From: Pristionchus mayeri
Lineage: Eukaryota; Nematoda; Chromadorea; Rhabditida; Neodiplogasteridae
Length of the DNA stretch: 64,000 nucleotides
Direction of reading: 5' to 3'
NCBI GenBank assembly: GCA_036245805.1
Contig: BTRK01000003.1
Span: forward strand, 37,093,215-37,157,214
The position numbers and the translations under genes are program-made. A model generated the notes under the pieces. That model made no database searches, was not told the DNA's origin, and saw only the letters and a list, made by a program, of their open reading frames with translations. This document shows positions 37,637 through 54,424 of the stretch, in pieces (positions within the stretch are counted from its first letter, which is position 1; the number at the start of each line of letters is the position of its first letter).

Positions 37637-40600
37637 CGAAGGGGCTAGTTTTGCTTCACTGACTCGCGATACATGTGATAAGCCAAACTGCTGCCCCTCC
37701 CAAAGCCCCTCCCTTCAACCGAGTCAACAAGACGTTGCAAATCTGCCACCAACTTTCGAAGATCCACTTAAAGATCCTCTCCAGGGAACGAAAAATTCAT
37801 ATTCCCTCTAAGGGACTGATCCACAATAATCTAGCGCGCAATGTCAAAAATTGTACAGTATCATACAGTATATGGAGTACCAGGGGAGTGCTGCACAAGG
37901 CATGTATTTTCGAGTCAGGTCGATAATTGTGTCATGGTAGGTCAAGACTATCTATCGATCGTACAGTACCCCGAGATAGCGTATGAAGCTACCGTAACCC
38001 AGAATATCGCGAACTAATTTTATTTCCAAAAAAATCAATTTACCGTACCCAATCGATCGTACAGTACCCATACCGTAACCCTGTGTACAGTAACCCTTGC
38101 TACCGTAATCCACACCACTGCGGTCAATCGTAAACTGACTTTTTTTCCAAAACATTTATCATTGAATTGATTCTTGCTCTATACCCAATCGACAGTACAG
38201 TACCTCTAGATACCGTATACCGCTACCGTAACCCCGATTATCGCAAACTAACTTTTTTTAAAGTCCTGGGACCGTGCCCAATCGATTATACAGTACCTAA
38301 GTAACTACCGTAAACCAGTTCCTTGGGTCAGATCAAGTTCATTGGGTCAAACATTTTTCTAAAAATCCAAAATCGATCTTAAATTTTATTTAAAGCATCC
38401 TACCGTATATGTGATTATTGTATAATCATTTTGTGATCAATTTTGGATTTTTAGAATTTTTTTGGAAATACTTAGAAAAATGTTCGACCCAAGGAATTGG
38501 ATCTGACCTAAGGAACTGGGTTACGGTAGTACTTAGGTACTGTATAATCGATTGGGCACGGTATAGAGCAAGAATCAATTCAATGATAACTGTTTTGGAA
38601 AAAGTCATTTTACGATTGACCTCAGTGGTGTGGATTGCGGGTACTGTACACAGGGTTGCGGTATGGGTAGTGTACGATCGATTGGGTACGGTAAATTGAC
38701 TTTTTGAAAATAAAGTTAGTTCGCGATATTCTGTGTTACGGTAGCTTCATACGGTATCTCGGGGTATTGTACTATCGATTGGGTACGGTAGATAGTCTTG
38801 ACCTACCATGACACAATTATCGACCTGACCCGAAAATACATACCTTGTGCAGCACTCCCCTGGTACTCCATACACTGTATGATACTGTACAATTTTTGAA
38901 ATTGCGCGCTAGATAATTGTGGATCAGTCCCTCAGAGGGAATATGAATTTTTCGTTCCCTGGAGAGGACCTTTAATCTATTGCAGCGTATCATGGCAGAT
39001 GAAGAAATTGAATTGAATTGTTGGCCTCTCTTCACGTTGAGCGAAATTGATGTATTTACTGATAAAGTATGTGAATTGAATCATGATATCACTTTATTGT
39101 TAAGAGACGTTCCACGAGATAACGTACTTTCTCCACGGATGACTTTTTTGCAACCCCCTTCAATATCTTGCTGGTGAAGTTCCCATACCAAGTACTGATA
39201 TTTGGCCCAATATGGAGGGCTCTGGCGTACTTTCCGAAAAATGGCAGACCAGGACCAAAAAAAAGAAAATTTCAATTTTTTGAAAAGTACGATATTATAG
39301 GTATTCCTGACTCTTTTTCGATGAAAATGACGAAAAACATACTTAGGAAGCGATCGGATGCCGAGAAAGTGTCGAAAACGTCGATTTTCGTCTTTTTTTG
39401 CTCGCCGTGAAAATTTTTTAATGTCATAGGAAAAATTGTATTGCATTTTCGAAATCAGCGTGAAAAACTACGCCAAAGGTCCATTTTGTACGACACGTTT
39501 CACTATGCGCTCGGAAGTTATAGCGCCCAGAAGAAGGAGCGCTCAGTGATCGCTCTGGAATGGATGAAGTCTCATTTCGTGAATTGCGCTGCATTAGGGC
39601 TATTTTGCATGCACAAAATTTATTTTATATGATTTTACTCAATTTGAGACCTAATTACAGTGATTTGGTGGATATCTGAGAAAAAATTTTTTTCTTCATT
39701 TTTCATGTCTATGTGAGAGAGGGCATTTTTTCGAAAAAAATAATTTTTCTAAGATGTCCACCAAATCACTGGAACATGAACTAGGGATGATCCCAAGATA
39801 TTCTGAGCGAAGTATGGTAAGGCTGAGGCTGAAATTCGACTTCTACACATCTCCGAAAATCGAAAAATTCGAAAAATTGTGGATTTTGACGAATCTCATC
39901 GAATTTACGTCGAAATATTGTGTCATATGTCACGCAATTCCTTTGCAAACTAGTCAACATGAATGTATTAACTCGCCAAACATTGAGTTGACCCCTGTTT
40001 GATCGATTTAAAACATAATTATAGCCTCAATGAAGATATGGAGTTCGAAATGAGGGTATCAAAATAATTCAATTTCGAGATTTGACGTACGTAACTGCTT
40101 CAATTAGGTCTCAAATTGAGTGAAACCATATAAAATAAATATTGTGCATGCAAAATTGCCCTAATGAAGCGCAATTCACGAAATGAGACTTCATCCATCC
40201 CAGAGCGATCACTGAGCGCTCCTTCTTCTGGACGCTACAACTTCCGAGCGCATAGTGAAACATTTCATGAAAACTGGACCCCTGGAGTAGTTTTTCACGC
40301 CGATTTCGAAAATGTAATAACATTTTTCCTATGACATAAAAAATTTTCACGGCGGGCAAAAAACGACGAAAATCGACGTTTTCGACACTTTATCGGCATC
40401 CGATCGCTTCCTAAGTTAGTTTTTCGTCATTTTCATCAAAAAAAGAGTCCAGGAATACCTATAATATCGTACTTTTCAAGAAATTGAAATTTTCGATTTT
40501 TTTTCGGCCTGGTCTGCCATTTTTCGGAAAGTACGCCAGAGCCCTCCATATTGGGCCAAATATCAGTACTTGGTATGCGGACTTCACCAGCAAGATATTG

Positions 40601-43600
40601 AAGGGGGTTGCAAAAAAGTCATCCACCAGCCCCTCTCAAAAGCTACGTTTTCTCGTGGAACGTCTCTTAATCGATTTCAAAATATGTTGTTGTTTAGCAG
40701 TTGTCAAGGATGATGTACATGTGCTGATAGCAAAAATACAAAATTTGACATTTAAAGTCGCACGGGATCGATCACCACATGAACGTAATCTCTTCCACGC
40801 CCAATAATCTTCGTTTTGTAGACTCCTATTTGACGATCCTCACCAACGGCGTCTGTATTTGCATAAATTGTGACATTTTCACCAACGTGATGAACAGTCT
40901 GAATGGAAAAATATTGCTTTCCGATTCATTGTGTTTAAGATTACTTGTAAATTTCATAAAATCCGCAAAATTTAAAATTATTTTAGAAAACGAATGTTAC
41001 CTGAATCAGCGCTTCTAAATCTCTAGAGGATATACTGTCAGATATTAAAAAGGTTGTGTTCACTGTGCTACATTTCTGGCTGTAAATCGTCCGAGCCAGC
41101 GATGCAGCTTGATTTTGTGTATTCACACACAGAACAATCGAGTCCACCATAATTGTAAATTTCAGAAGAGCTCCAACATCTATGAAATGTCCATTTTGAA
41201 ATAAAATAATTATCCAACCTTACCTTTCTCGTACACGTTTTGAATACATTGCACATACGATGGGTTTACCTGTTGGATCAGCGCAACGTATAGAGAACTG
41301 GAAATATAGGTATGAATGTTGAGAGCTAGTAATATCACACGTCCGTGATTTCCGATAGAAAATGGTTTATTGAAATTCCTTGTAGTTGTTTTCTCGAAAA
41401 AAAGTTCAAATAAATCCTCAACATTCGAGGATCGCATTCACAAATGGTCAGCTCTTCAAATTCTGTTATCAGTGAAATAGTTTTGAGATAATCGAAAAAA
41501 GCCTCTACGTATGGTTTGGGAATATGCACATGGAACTGCTGAAATACGATTTATGGAATGGTAGATTATTCATGAACTAATATGGAATTATCGGCAAAAC
41601 ACCTATAGCTAATTTATGGTAATATTTTGCAATCCCTCATACCACGCCATATTTTGAAGACTACCCACTATTAGAACAATGTTTGAATTTGAACGCACGT
41701 AGGGCTGTTCGATGAAGTTGATCTGAAGTCCATCAAAAAGTTTGCGCTGTTGAGCCCTCAAGCAGATCCGCCACAAAATGGAATTACTTTTACTGCTAAA
41801 ATTTATCCTGACTTCCGAGAAGTTTGGGTATGACTGAAAGCAAAATTGCATAACAGATATGATAAATATAGTCCTCGAACTGAATTCAGGTGGCAAATAT
41901 CACCTGACGTAGGTGCTCGTGCAAGTCAATAGATAAGGAGCACACATAAGATACACAAATATTCAAAATTGAAGAGTCAATAAGGCTCTTCACCGACTTG
42001 TTGACCTAGAAAGAAAAGGTCTATAAATACAGTTCGTGATGGGTATTAAATTAATTACCGATCTACCTTTCTGAGCTGAAGAAATTGATCTTTCATGAGG
42101 TTCGCAATTTTTATGTGCGATATTTGAGGAAGGTTACGAAATGTGGTATGCATATCTATAATATTTAATCGACGCCAAACAGGGTATCATAAAAAATATG
42201 GAAGAAGACGCCCGAATTTGGCGCCTCTTTTCGGTGAAATACACCAGGCATCATATACCGTACTCTATATTTAAAGTTGTGCCATCCACCGTCTCACTTA
42301 CTCACAACTATTCACCAAACGTGACTAGAAAGATATGATATATAAATATTAGGTTGATGCAAAAGTCTTGCGGTTTTTTGTGTCCGTACTTTAAACTATC
42401 ATAATTCTCTCGCCCCAAATTTCAATGACTAACAAACATAGCAGTGTTTAGAGGCATGTTTGTACTTTACATCCACACATTTCAATCAATCCGATATCGC
42501 AATCAACTCAATAAATTATGATAAATCCAATTAGAATTTATTCTCAAAATTTTGCATTAAATGTATTTTACTGGATATTTGTTGGCAAAATTCACGAAAC
42601 CTGTCCATACTGATGTCTGAGAACTATTACGTATACACTTTCAGAAAATATGTTAGAACTGTCTCTCGATTAAGTTTGGACCGAATTACATGCTATTGAA
42701 AATATGCTTTCGATTCTGGTTACATGAAACTTTTTCGGATTTTTTGCATCGAAGACCAAGCATATAGGCTTCACTATGAGTGCGCTATATTCACTCACCA
42801 AGAGGCTTTATTCTCTGAAAAATATTGGCGCCTGCACCTTTCTCGTTTCAGAAAATTTGAATTTCTTCTCATTTTCCAAAAATATGCGAAATCAACATAA
42901 AAAATGCAATATATAGTCATTTACAGATCAATGCATTTCTCAAAAGGATGTAACTTCCATCATCCATGAGAAAATGTATGTATAGGGTAAAGATGGGAGC
43001 TTCATATAACCACCAGGAGTGGAGCATTCATGCTTCAGAGGAAACAGAATATTGAAAAATGTGTCGTTTTCGATGGATAAATGTTCGCAATTTTAACTTT
43101 GTCCTGCTCTCGCCTCTCCGATTGGACAATGCTGATAGGGTGCGCATATGAAAGAGTATGCAAGGCCTCATTAGTAATTAATATACGGAAGGTCATCGGT
43201 CAAACTGAAAGGGAGATGGAAGACATAATATCAAATAACCGCAAGACTTTTGCATCAACCTAATATCTGAAAATATTCGGCTTCTTTAATCTGTCAGAAA
43301 TGTGCGAGAAAAGTTGCGTAAAAAGTTCGTGTACTCTCTCTCTTTCTCTAACCAGGTCGTTGAAAAGTTCACGAACTTTTCGACGAACTATGTTCGAAAA
43401 TCATACTTTTCTTTTGTTTTACTTATTTTTATAAACTATTTTTGCTTTTAACTTATGACTTCTTATAATGACAACCTTCCCTTAGCTGGAATAGCTTCAG
43501 AATACAGCGTAGTGAAAGTAAACAGGGTTGGAGTATTTTTTTCGAAAATGGGTCACCACTTTCCCCACCCTGTAATGTCAAGCTATTCCATCAGAGGGAA

Positions 43601-46600
43601 GGTTGTTCTTATAAGCAGTCATAAGTTGAAAGCCAAAATAATTGATAAAAATAAGTAAAACAAAAGAAAAGTACGAATTTCGAACATAGTTCGTCGAAAA
43701 GTTCGTGAACTTTTCAAGGAGCTGCGTGAAAAGTTAGAGAAAGGCGAGAGAGCACGCGTTCTTGAGAGAGGGAAAAGGAAGCAGTGATTGTTTACTTCCT
43801 TTTCCCTCTCTCAAGAATGCGTGCTCTCTCGCCTTTCTCTAACTTTTCACGCAGCTCCTTGAAAAGTTCGTTAAAAACCGGCATTAATTCGTTCGAAATT
43901 CGTACTTTTCTTTTGTTTTACTTATTTTTATCAATTATTTTTGCTCTTAACTTATGACTGCGTATAAGAACAACCTTCCCTCTGATGGAATAGCTCTGAT
44001 GGAAAAGTTCGCGAACTTTTTACGCAACTTTTTCTCGCACATTTCTGACAGATTAAACAGGCCGATTGTATCTCAAATCCACACAACGATTTAGAAACAT
44101 TGGAACATAACAAGTAAAGCAATTCGATGCTAACTTGTATAAAAAAGCTCAACTCTGGTCACTTTTGATTATTTTTTTTACGACAGAGACAAGTAAAACA
44201 TTTACGGTGATTGTTAAAATAAAAGTACAACATATTCATTGTTACAATGGCTCCATTTTCACAATTACAGTCGCGCCGGAAAGTCAGCGTACACTTTTCG
44301 AATTTGTTGTATCTTTTGCCCAGGAAATGAATCATTCTGGCACTCAGGTATGATGTACCAAATCCATCGGAGATTATGATCATGGTATTATGGCATGTCG
44401 TCATGGCATAGTTATTGCGTAGTGATGACGCAATCAATCTGCACTTTTTCAAAACGTCATTATTCTTACAAAGATTTTTTCCTGTTCGCCATACTTTCTA
44501 TGATTGGAGATATGGCCGAGGCCTACCCAAAATAAATTTTTGAAGGTGCTGCTCGGTCGCGCATTTGCTACAGCGAAGCTGCAAAAACAGGATCTGAAAT
44601 TCGGAACTCGGCTTCTAGAGTAGCTAGAGACCCGTTCAAAGCATCAAAATGATCGCCATCATGAGTACACATGATCTTGAGAATATGAATACGATATCTC
44701 ATATTTTGCCCTCAGGGCATGAAAAAATACCTTTTTTTGCTTGACCATTATTTGGACATCCATAACTTTAAGGAAAAGTTTAGTAAAAATCTGATTTTTA
44801 TCTGGTAATGTTCAGAATGTATTGAAGAACCTAATTCCAACTTTTTAGAGCGATTGGATATCTTTCCGACCCGTGGTGTGCGTTTTTAGGAGGTATACTA
44901 GGGTCGGGAAACACCTTGTTTACCCCTATGGGCGAGAGAGTGCAGACGACGAGAGTGCGTAAACAGGGTGTTTTCCGACCCTAGTATTCCTCCGAAAAAC
45001 GCACACCGCGGGCTGGAAAGATATCCATCCGCTCTAGAAAGTTGGAATTCAGTTCTTCAATACATTTTGAACATTACCAGATCAAAATCAGATTTTTACT
45101 AAACTTTTCCGTAAAGTTATGGATGCCAAAAAATGGTCATGCAAAAAAGTGATTTTTTCATGCCCCGAGGGCAAATTAAGAGATATCGTACGCATATTCT
45201 CAGGATCATGTGGACTCATGATGACGATCATTTTGATGCTTTGAACGGGTCTCTAGCTACTCTAGAAGCCGATTTCAAAATTTCAGATCCTGTTTTGCAG
45301 CTTCGCTGCAGCAAATGTGCGTCCGAGCAGCACCCTCAAAAATTTATTCTGGGTATGTCTCGGTTATATCTCCAACTTCAGAAAGTATGGCGAACAGGAA
45401 AAATCTATGTAAGAATAATGCAGTTTTGAAAAAGGGCAGATTTATTGCGTCATCACTACGCAATAACTATGCGATGACGTCATACCATAATACCATGATC
45501 ACAATCTCCGATGCATTTGGTACATCATATCTGAGTGCCAGAATGATGCATTTCCTGGGCAAAATGATACAACAAATTCAAAAAGTGTACGGTGACTTTC
45601 CGGCGCGACTGTATCTTTGATCTTCAATAATTTCCCAATAATTTCCAGATCGAATTCACAACCGCTTCTCCTTCTACAACTACATCTGATATTCCTAACG
45701 TTACTCATCCAAAGGTTGACATCTGCTTATCGTTGTCTGATTAAATAAGACGTGCAGGACCTGAATAAGTCGATGATCGTTGAGGCGACCACATCGCTCG
45801 CCACATCCGAACTCCGGCCAACTGAAACCACAACCAGCGCTCATCCAAAACTCGCGCATGCAATTGACTCACCGGTTCGTCGAATTGTTATGCAGACCGT
45901 TGTCCCAGATACAACGTGCTCGAAGAAGAAATGAAGGTGTGAGAGGAAGGGAATTGAGACTGGAAATTAATCCAATCGTCGAGCAATATCCTGGCCTTAC
46001 GTAATTCAGGTGCCAACTATCCCGTCTTCTATTCGTCTATCATTTTCTGTCAATGTTTATTTCGACTCTACTTCGATTTTTATTGTACTCTTCATTTCTT
46101 CCGTGGTCGCTCTCGGGATGATCCTCTGCTTCATCACATACAAGAGAAATTCGAAGAAAGGATCATTCGCTTCCAATATCCCAACGGTTTTATCCCGCTG
46201 AAATTCATATATGAATATATTCACACACAATTCCGTTGATGTTGTCCCCATCGTTTCGCCACATTCACTTCACTCGTGAATTAAAGGACCTTTTACACTT
46301 TCTAGCCCTGTCGTGGCTTTCGATGTTCTTTTGCTAGTCATCACTAGATTCGCAATCAGCCTTCAATCGTTGAACGCCTCTAACAATTGTTATTTTTCGA
46401 AAAATAATCTACCTCGCCTTCATTTACATTACGTCAATATTCGCATTGTCCTAACTGTCTTTTCGATCATTTCTGACCATATAAATTTAATTAACAGTGT
46501 AAGCTAATTGCCGTATAAAAGGTTGAAAAATCAACTAAAAGCTGATTACTGCTACATCATATTCATGAAATTTACAAGATTTGACACTCTGCCTAACGAG

Positions 46601-49600
46601 GTATTGGAACGAATGTATCATGGAAGCGGTGCCCATTGCGGAAAAGTTGCTCGAGTACTTCGGCACGAATGGCTACCTTAATCAGGGAAACAATAAAGTA
46701 AGTATAATTAAATAAATTTCAAAACTACGAGAACTTGAAACTTACTGTTCCTTTTCTGACCATTTGGAATTCCACGGGTCGTTCAATCGAAAGCATATCT
46801 CCAGCAGATAATATAGGATGAATATTTTCGTACAACGAATCAACAACAATTACGACTTTTTTCTGTGCTTTCCTGATCACTTTGTGAATTCTGAAAAACA
46901 AGTGTCAAAAACTGACCATAAGAGCCCGTTTGCGTAAGAATCGGACAATTTGGACGGTGTTTGGCATCGGCCAAAAATGTCAAATCGACGAAACTTTGTC
47001 TTTTCGGCTTTTCTGGCAAGCTGATGACGATAGGCATATTCACTTTGCTCAAAGATTGATCGTTGGCTCCAGAGGCGCCACGTCAAAATCGACCTTTTTT
47101 GAATATCTAGATTTCGGAGGTCAGTATAATTAAGTGCGAATTATGTCCGGGCAGAATTTGATGGCGATCACGCCCGTCTAATTCATTTTTCATGATTTTT
47201 AAAAATAAATTTGTAAAATCAAACTTTTCTTAGAGATAAAAGATTTCAGAGAGACTAGCATAGTTCGAACCCTCTTGATGAGAGGAGTCGAAATATGTGC
47301 TCAAATGTAAGAAAACACATCGCCATAAGTTTTTTGGCGGCAGAAAGTGAGTTTTTGCCAGCGAAATCGGCGATAGGCGAGAGGGAGGAGAGGCGGAGAG
47401 GAGGGAAGAGGTCAACCGAACGAGAGACTGGGGTAGATCAAGGGAAGAGACCAAGTCCGACAGCCGATTCCGCTGGCAAAAACTCACTTTCTGCCGCCAA
47501 AAATCTTATGGCGATGTGTTTTCTTACATTTGAGCACATATTTTGACTCCTCTCGTCAAGAGGGTTTGAACTATTTTAGTTTCTCCGATATCTTTTATCT
47601 CTATGAAATGTTTGATTTTATAAATTAAATTTTTAAAAATCATGAACAATGAACTAGACAGGCGTGATCCCCATCCAAATCTGCCCCGGAAATAATTCGC
47701 ACTTGATCTTAGTGACATCCGAAATCTAGATATTCGGAAAAGTTCGATTTCGACGTGACGCGATCTGGAGCCAACGACCAATCTTTCAGCAAAATGAATA
47801 TGCATATCGTCATCAGCATACAAGAAAACCCCAAATACAGAGTTTCAGCGAGTTTCAGCGAAAAAAGGAAACTGAAACTTTCCTCTCATTGAAAAATCCT
47901 TTAGATTTTAATGTTACTGAAAGTTTTTCGAATTGAACGTCTCCATCGATAAATTCCATAAAGGAATTCAGAGCACGGTGCTCTAGGGGAACCTGCACAC
48001 TCAGATTTGAAGACACTGTCCAAAATAAACGGTGAATTATAGAATTAGCCCACATTCATTAGATTGATTTTCTTCAATTGAAGTATCCCCAGATGGCTCA
48101 AGCAGCGAAATTCTTCTTTTCCGAGAATAGATTGATCGTTGTTCCATATTTTCGTTTTACATTGCTTGAAATCGCATATATTAAGGTTGAATTGACCCTG
48201 AATAATCAAGAATTCGTGACTTTTTTTTGAATGAGATAAAATACAACAAAATCGCTTCCTTCGTATTATTCCTTCTTTAATGTTGATAATTTTCTTGTGT
48301 TTTGTTCTTCATTTTGCACACTGATCAGATTAGGTAAAAGTACATATGTTAAAATGTGCATAGCATATGAGACGAATCGCGAGAAAATCACCCATTTGAA
48401 GGGGGTTCGCTGCGGTAAAACAAACGTCATCCAATCCTGATCTAAACGTGAAGTAACGTATTAAGGACGATGCTCTTTCAAACTGTGTTGTCAGAATTTT
48501 GATACTGTCGTCATCTTCTAGATTCAGAAGGCCAAACTTGGGACACTCACTTTTTAGGGGTCAAATCGAGCCCACTTAAACGACCACAAGTAAGTTTAAA
48601 ATTAAGATAAAAACTCTTTCTTTGTTTATAACGAAAGCCGATTACATTTTCTACAACTTTTATGTTGAGCATTTCATTGCTTGTGTACATCCCAGTCGAC
48701 CAAAAATGAACGAATTCTGGAAATCAGAAAAACTCGGCTGAATGAATAGGCGCGATTGATATACATTATCAGCGACTAACTTGACGCTAAAAATGAGCCA
48801 AATCGAAAGGGGTAAAAAAATGGGCGTGACTTTTTGTCCGGCGACGTCAGAATGAGTCACAGACCAAAGTACCCTCGTAGCTCCAACTGGCAGCTATTAG
48901 ACTCCAATCTGTCCAAAATCATCCAAAACAACATTTAGAATTGTTTCCGAGTCGAATACAGTATCCACCTTCCATGGGAAGATGGCGTATCATGGCTTTG
49001 CAAGCAAAGTCAACAGCTGAGTGAATTTTGGCAAAATCTCAATTCAATGAAAGGAGTGAGATCATATTATTCAAAACAATCAGTTCAATAAAAGCCATGG
49101 GATCAACAGCAAAATTCGCTCTATATTTTCTGAGGTCTCGCGAGGAAATCTTAACATTTAAGGTGCGAAATTTGTAATATTCACGCATGAAAATATATAG
49201 CGAATTTTGCTGTTGATCCCATGGCTTTTATTGAACTGATTGTTTTGAATAATATGATCTCACTCCTTTCATTGAATTGAGATTTTGCCAAAATTCACTC
49301 AGCTGTTGACTTTGCTTGCAAAGCCAGGATACGCCACCTTCCCATGGAAGGTGGATCTCGGGACTTTTATTGACGCGGAGCGATTGATTTGTGCTCGTGG
49401 TGAGCGCTTTCTAGTTAGTGCTTTGAGAGGTTAGAGATGGGAAAGCATAGGCAACACTAGGGTTGTCTGCTATTTCTCGTGGTCAGAATCTGGCGACTCA
49501 CTTTCTTTAGATGAAATTTTTCGCTCATCGTGCTCTACATTTCTAGCTATGAGTCGAACTGCTATGACAATGTTTACCCAAAGTACAGTTTCGCTCCTTC

Positions 49601-52600
49601 CCTTGGTTATCTATGATGAAATTTCGCATGTATAGGTGAGCTCTTTCTCTGATAAGTTTAGAGGGACATTACTACTTTATTTTAAAGAGATTTAGTACAT
49701 ATGGGCCAAGCTCCCAGGTTGAGAAGGGTCTGAAAATCGATTTTCAATTTTCTGGTCCGGACTTAATTTGTGCACAATAGGAGTTAGCCCCGGCGCGCAG
49801 CGCCGGGGCAATTTTGGCCGGGAAACGAGAAATTCCCACGGTCGGAAAGGTTCCTGAGAGGGTAGGGTATCGACTACCGTTCAAACTCAAATCCAAGTAT
49901 CCATCTTTTGGGGATCTTAATCGGGAACATAGGAGATGCAAAATCCGGAATAGTGTCTATCATAACCGGAAGTGCCTCAGGCTGACTCCGATTTTTGTCG
50001 GTTTCGTGGTGTCCGCCTAAAATGAGTTGCAGCCGCGAGCACCGTAGAGAGACGTGCTATAGCTCATTCGATAGAGCGTACACGGTTGCCCGCCTAGGCA
50101 CTTTTCAGAATTGTGAAATTCCTACTGGAAAGGTGCGAAAATTGCCTTCACAGTTCGAAATTCTGATCCCTTTTTCTGTTCAGCCACAGTTTGGGCTATC
50201 CAAGCTCTCAATGGAAACTCCAAGTTCCTACCGGCCTAAAGTAGACTAATCACGGCGAGTAGACACAGCGAATCCAATGAGCTAAATTTCAAAAAGATTG
50301 ATTTCCATTTGTAGGTGCTGACGCCTTTCAAACATTTTCCCGCGCGAAAATTTATCCCTCTGTCTCCTCCTATCTCCCTCCCCCGCGCCTCTCTCTCTCG
50401 GTCAGGTCAAAGGTCGTAAACGCTGCGAGCCGTCTCAAGTTGTCAACACTCTACTATGAAATACAAATTTAAAATTAATGTAAAACAAGTATCTTTTTCG
50501 GAATCAGCGGGTGAAATTACGCCTGGTGGAATCATTTGTTGGGAACGAACGGGCACTTTCACTGCTGTACCCTCTGGGAGAGGAGGGGAGGAGGAGAGAG
50601 TTGAAAGCATCCGACTTCAGCCACTTTATGTGGCTACTATTCAGATATGCCCCTCGATATAGGCGCTGACTTCTCCTCGCCTTTTTGGTGCATCCTTTGA
50701 AATTTTCAAAGATCCATTGGGTATTATGATGTTGGTCCGTTCATAAGGCAGTCGATTTACGCTCCATTACTTATTCTCCCGTCAAGTGCCAGTAACACTG
50801 CCAACGTCTAGGTCTTGAAGACTGCGCGGTCTTGTTGGATCGATGAAGAATGAAGGGGGAGGAGATAGTTAAATTATCTCGCCAGATTCTGACCACGAGA
50901 AATAGCAGACAACCCTAGTGTTGCCTATGCTTACCCCTCTCTAACCTCTCAAAGCACTAACTACAGTTCATGACTTGAAAGGACGATGAGTAGATAATCT
51001 ATACGTTTCGTGGTTTCCTTCTTTATATCCCCAAGTGTCATCTTTCATGCGTTCGCAAACTGACTAGATATCACGCCTCCCCCGAGAGATTCGAGCTGAC
51101 TGTGGGACAGGACCATTTTCGCCATTCGTGTTTTAAATGGTTTTGGGCTTCCCTATGTCCATCTAATTCCCCCAAAATAGGAAAAGTCTTCACGACCATC
51201 CCTCTTCGAGTTGCTGCACCGGTCGCAGTCTCACGTCGGACTTTGTTGATGGCTTATCGTCCTTCCAAATTGAGATACCAAGCTCATTTTTCGCTTCTCC
51301 AGGTAACTTTTCATGCACTATCGGCCCATATAGTTTATTTGGTCACATCTTATCAAGTTAAGGCACTAGGTGCAATGCGAATTTGCTCGAAAACTGTTTG
51401 AATGTTGATTTCAATTTTCTTGGGGATATAAAGAAGGAAACCACGAAACGTATAGATTATCTACTCATCGTCCTCATAGTCATGAACTGTTGATGATGAT
51501 TATCATAAAAACACATTTGTGACTGGAGAAAGTATATCGTCATACATGGTGAAAACCGGGCATTTTTAGCTTTTCTGAGCTTATTTCTTAAATATCTCTA
51601 AAACCAGTCATTTTAGAGTTTCGACCACCTTCGTAAAAGTTATTCGTCTCGTCGAGATCTATCGATTTATTTTTTCACATGTGTAGATTGGACCATTTAG
51701 AACTGAGAAACGGCCAAAAAACCAAAAAAGGGACCAAAATTTTGAAAAAAATCGACCAAGTCCGGGACTCCACTTACTATTTCGACATAACAGTCCTCGT
51801 TATATGAAAGATGGTCAACATGGACCCCTACCAATTTTGTTTGGAGAATCGAATGCAAAAATAATAGGGGGATGAAGAAAAAAATCGATAAACATGGTCC
51901 AAAAACAGGTTTTTTGGCCAAAAGTCCCCGAAGCCGGCCTTCCCGGTTGAGGAGAGTAAAGACGAATTTGTAGATCTCGAAATTCCGCGTGAAATGAGAA
52001 AAAGAAGTGGGCTGTACGATCAAAATTGACCGATTTACGCTATCCCAAAGGGTAGATCACAAAAAATCGATAATGTCCAAAATTGACCAAACCAAGTGGA
52101 CATACCTTCTTTAGACCCCCAATAGTATCCATAAACTAAGTTTCATCGAAATCCGTGGCTATGACTTTTTTCTGGTGGCAGACGTTCCTGCATTCTTACG
52201 GAAGACCCGTGCTAAAGTGCAGTTTCACTCCTTCCCTTGGTTATCTATGATGAAATTTCGCATATGTAGATGAGCTCTTTCTCTGATAATGTTGAGGGAC
52301 ATTACTACGTCATTTTGAAGAGATTTAGTACATATGGGCCAAGCTCCCAGGTTGAGGAGGGCCTTGTTGTGTCCTTGTCCCTTGTTGGTGTCCACGTAGA
52401 CGGGAGAGGACGGATAAACGAACCGTTTATCCACGAATAAATAATTAGGAGAAAATACTACAACAAAAAAGCCGTCAACCAGCTAGGGTGAGAGAGCGAG
52501 AGAGAACTTACAACTTAGGGCGAGGCAACAATTGCATAAATACGACTGAGTATAAATACTGCGCGACAACACCATTTGAATCACTATTTATGGGAATGCG

Positions 52601-53610
52601 ACCTTAACTACAGTAGGCGCGTTTGGCGGGGCGCACGAAGTGCGATGGGTCGCATACATGCAATCTGTGATAGGAATTATTACTAAAAGGTTATTAATAA
52701 TTCCTATACAACATGCCTGAAAATCGATTTTCAATTTTCTGGTCCGGACCTAATTTTCTGGTCCGGATCTAATTTGTGCCCAATGGGAGTACTGTATCGG
52801 GCTCGGAAACAATTCTAAATGTTGTTTTGGATGATTTTGGACAGATTGGAGTCTAATAGGTGCCAGTTGGAGCTACGAGGGTACTTTGGTCTGGGAAAAA
52901 TTCTGAAATCGCCGGACAAAAAGTCACGCCCATTTTTTTTACCCCTTTCGATTTGGCTCATTGTTAGCGTCAAGTTAGTCACTCATAATGTCTATCAATC
53001 GCGCGTATTCATTCAGCCGAGTTTTTCCGATTTCCAGAATTCGTTTATTTTTGGTCGACCCGACCACCCCGAACTGGTATGTACACAAGCAATGAAATGC
53101 TCAACATAAAAGTTGTAGAAAATGTTCTCAGCTTTCGTTCTAAACAAAGTTTTTATCTTAATTGTGAACCTACTTGTGGTCGTTTAAGTGGGCTCGATTT
53201 GACCCCTAAAAAGTGAGTGTCCCAAGTTTGGCCTTCTGAATCTCGAAGATGACGACAGTATCAAAATTCTGACAACGCAAATTGAAAGAGTATCATTTGA
53301 AATACCTTACCTCACATTTCAATCTGGGTTGGATGATTTTGTGTTTTCCGCCGCGGAGAAGGTGATTCTCTCGTTATGTCTCTCATATATCGTCCCGAAT
53401 TAAAATTCCGCTACGAATGACTCGATGTGTGCAATTGTAACAAACTTTTTGTTACCAAATTTGATGACACTCAAAATACACTTTCATGGGTCATGTTTGG
53501 GGTTATTCGATGCGTAATCATCGCATTTCTCGGGAAATCGCACTCAAAAAAATTAAAAATCGATAATTTAGCCGATATTAATTTTTTTATAAAATAAAGT
53601 CAGTTTGTGA

Positions 53611-53904
<294 letters not shown>

Positions 53905-54295
53905 TGAACAACTTTTAAAAATCATGGTTTGTTGCCTGCCCACGTACGTTGTTGCAGGTGGGACGAAGTGCACGGCTTCAACATGTCTTCCATTCGCAAG
54001 GTGGCAATCACTGAGTCCCTTGTTGATGCTGTAAGGAGCAACCGAGTTATGGCCAACAGCTACTGCGTCAAGGAGGTATGTCTCAAGTTATCTTCTAATC
54101 GTTGTTAAATTAACCTTCATATGCTGCGGCTTCAGCTAAGGAAAATGTGCACTGTTTTGTAGATCGACCTCTACACTGTTCAAATACTCGATCTCGCGTG
54201 GACCTCCGATTTTATGCTGCGAATGAGGCGCGACGACTGCGTACAGGTATACTTTAGCCTATGCTCGATTCGTAGGGAGTCGCCCAATTCATTGA

Positions 54296-54424
<129 letters not shown>
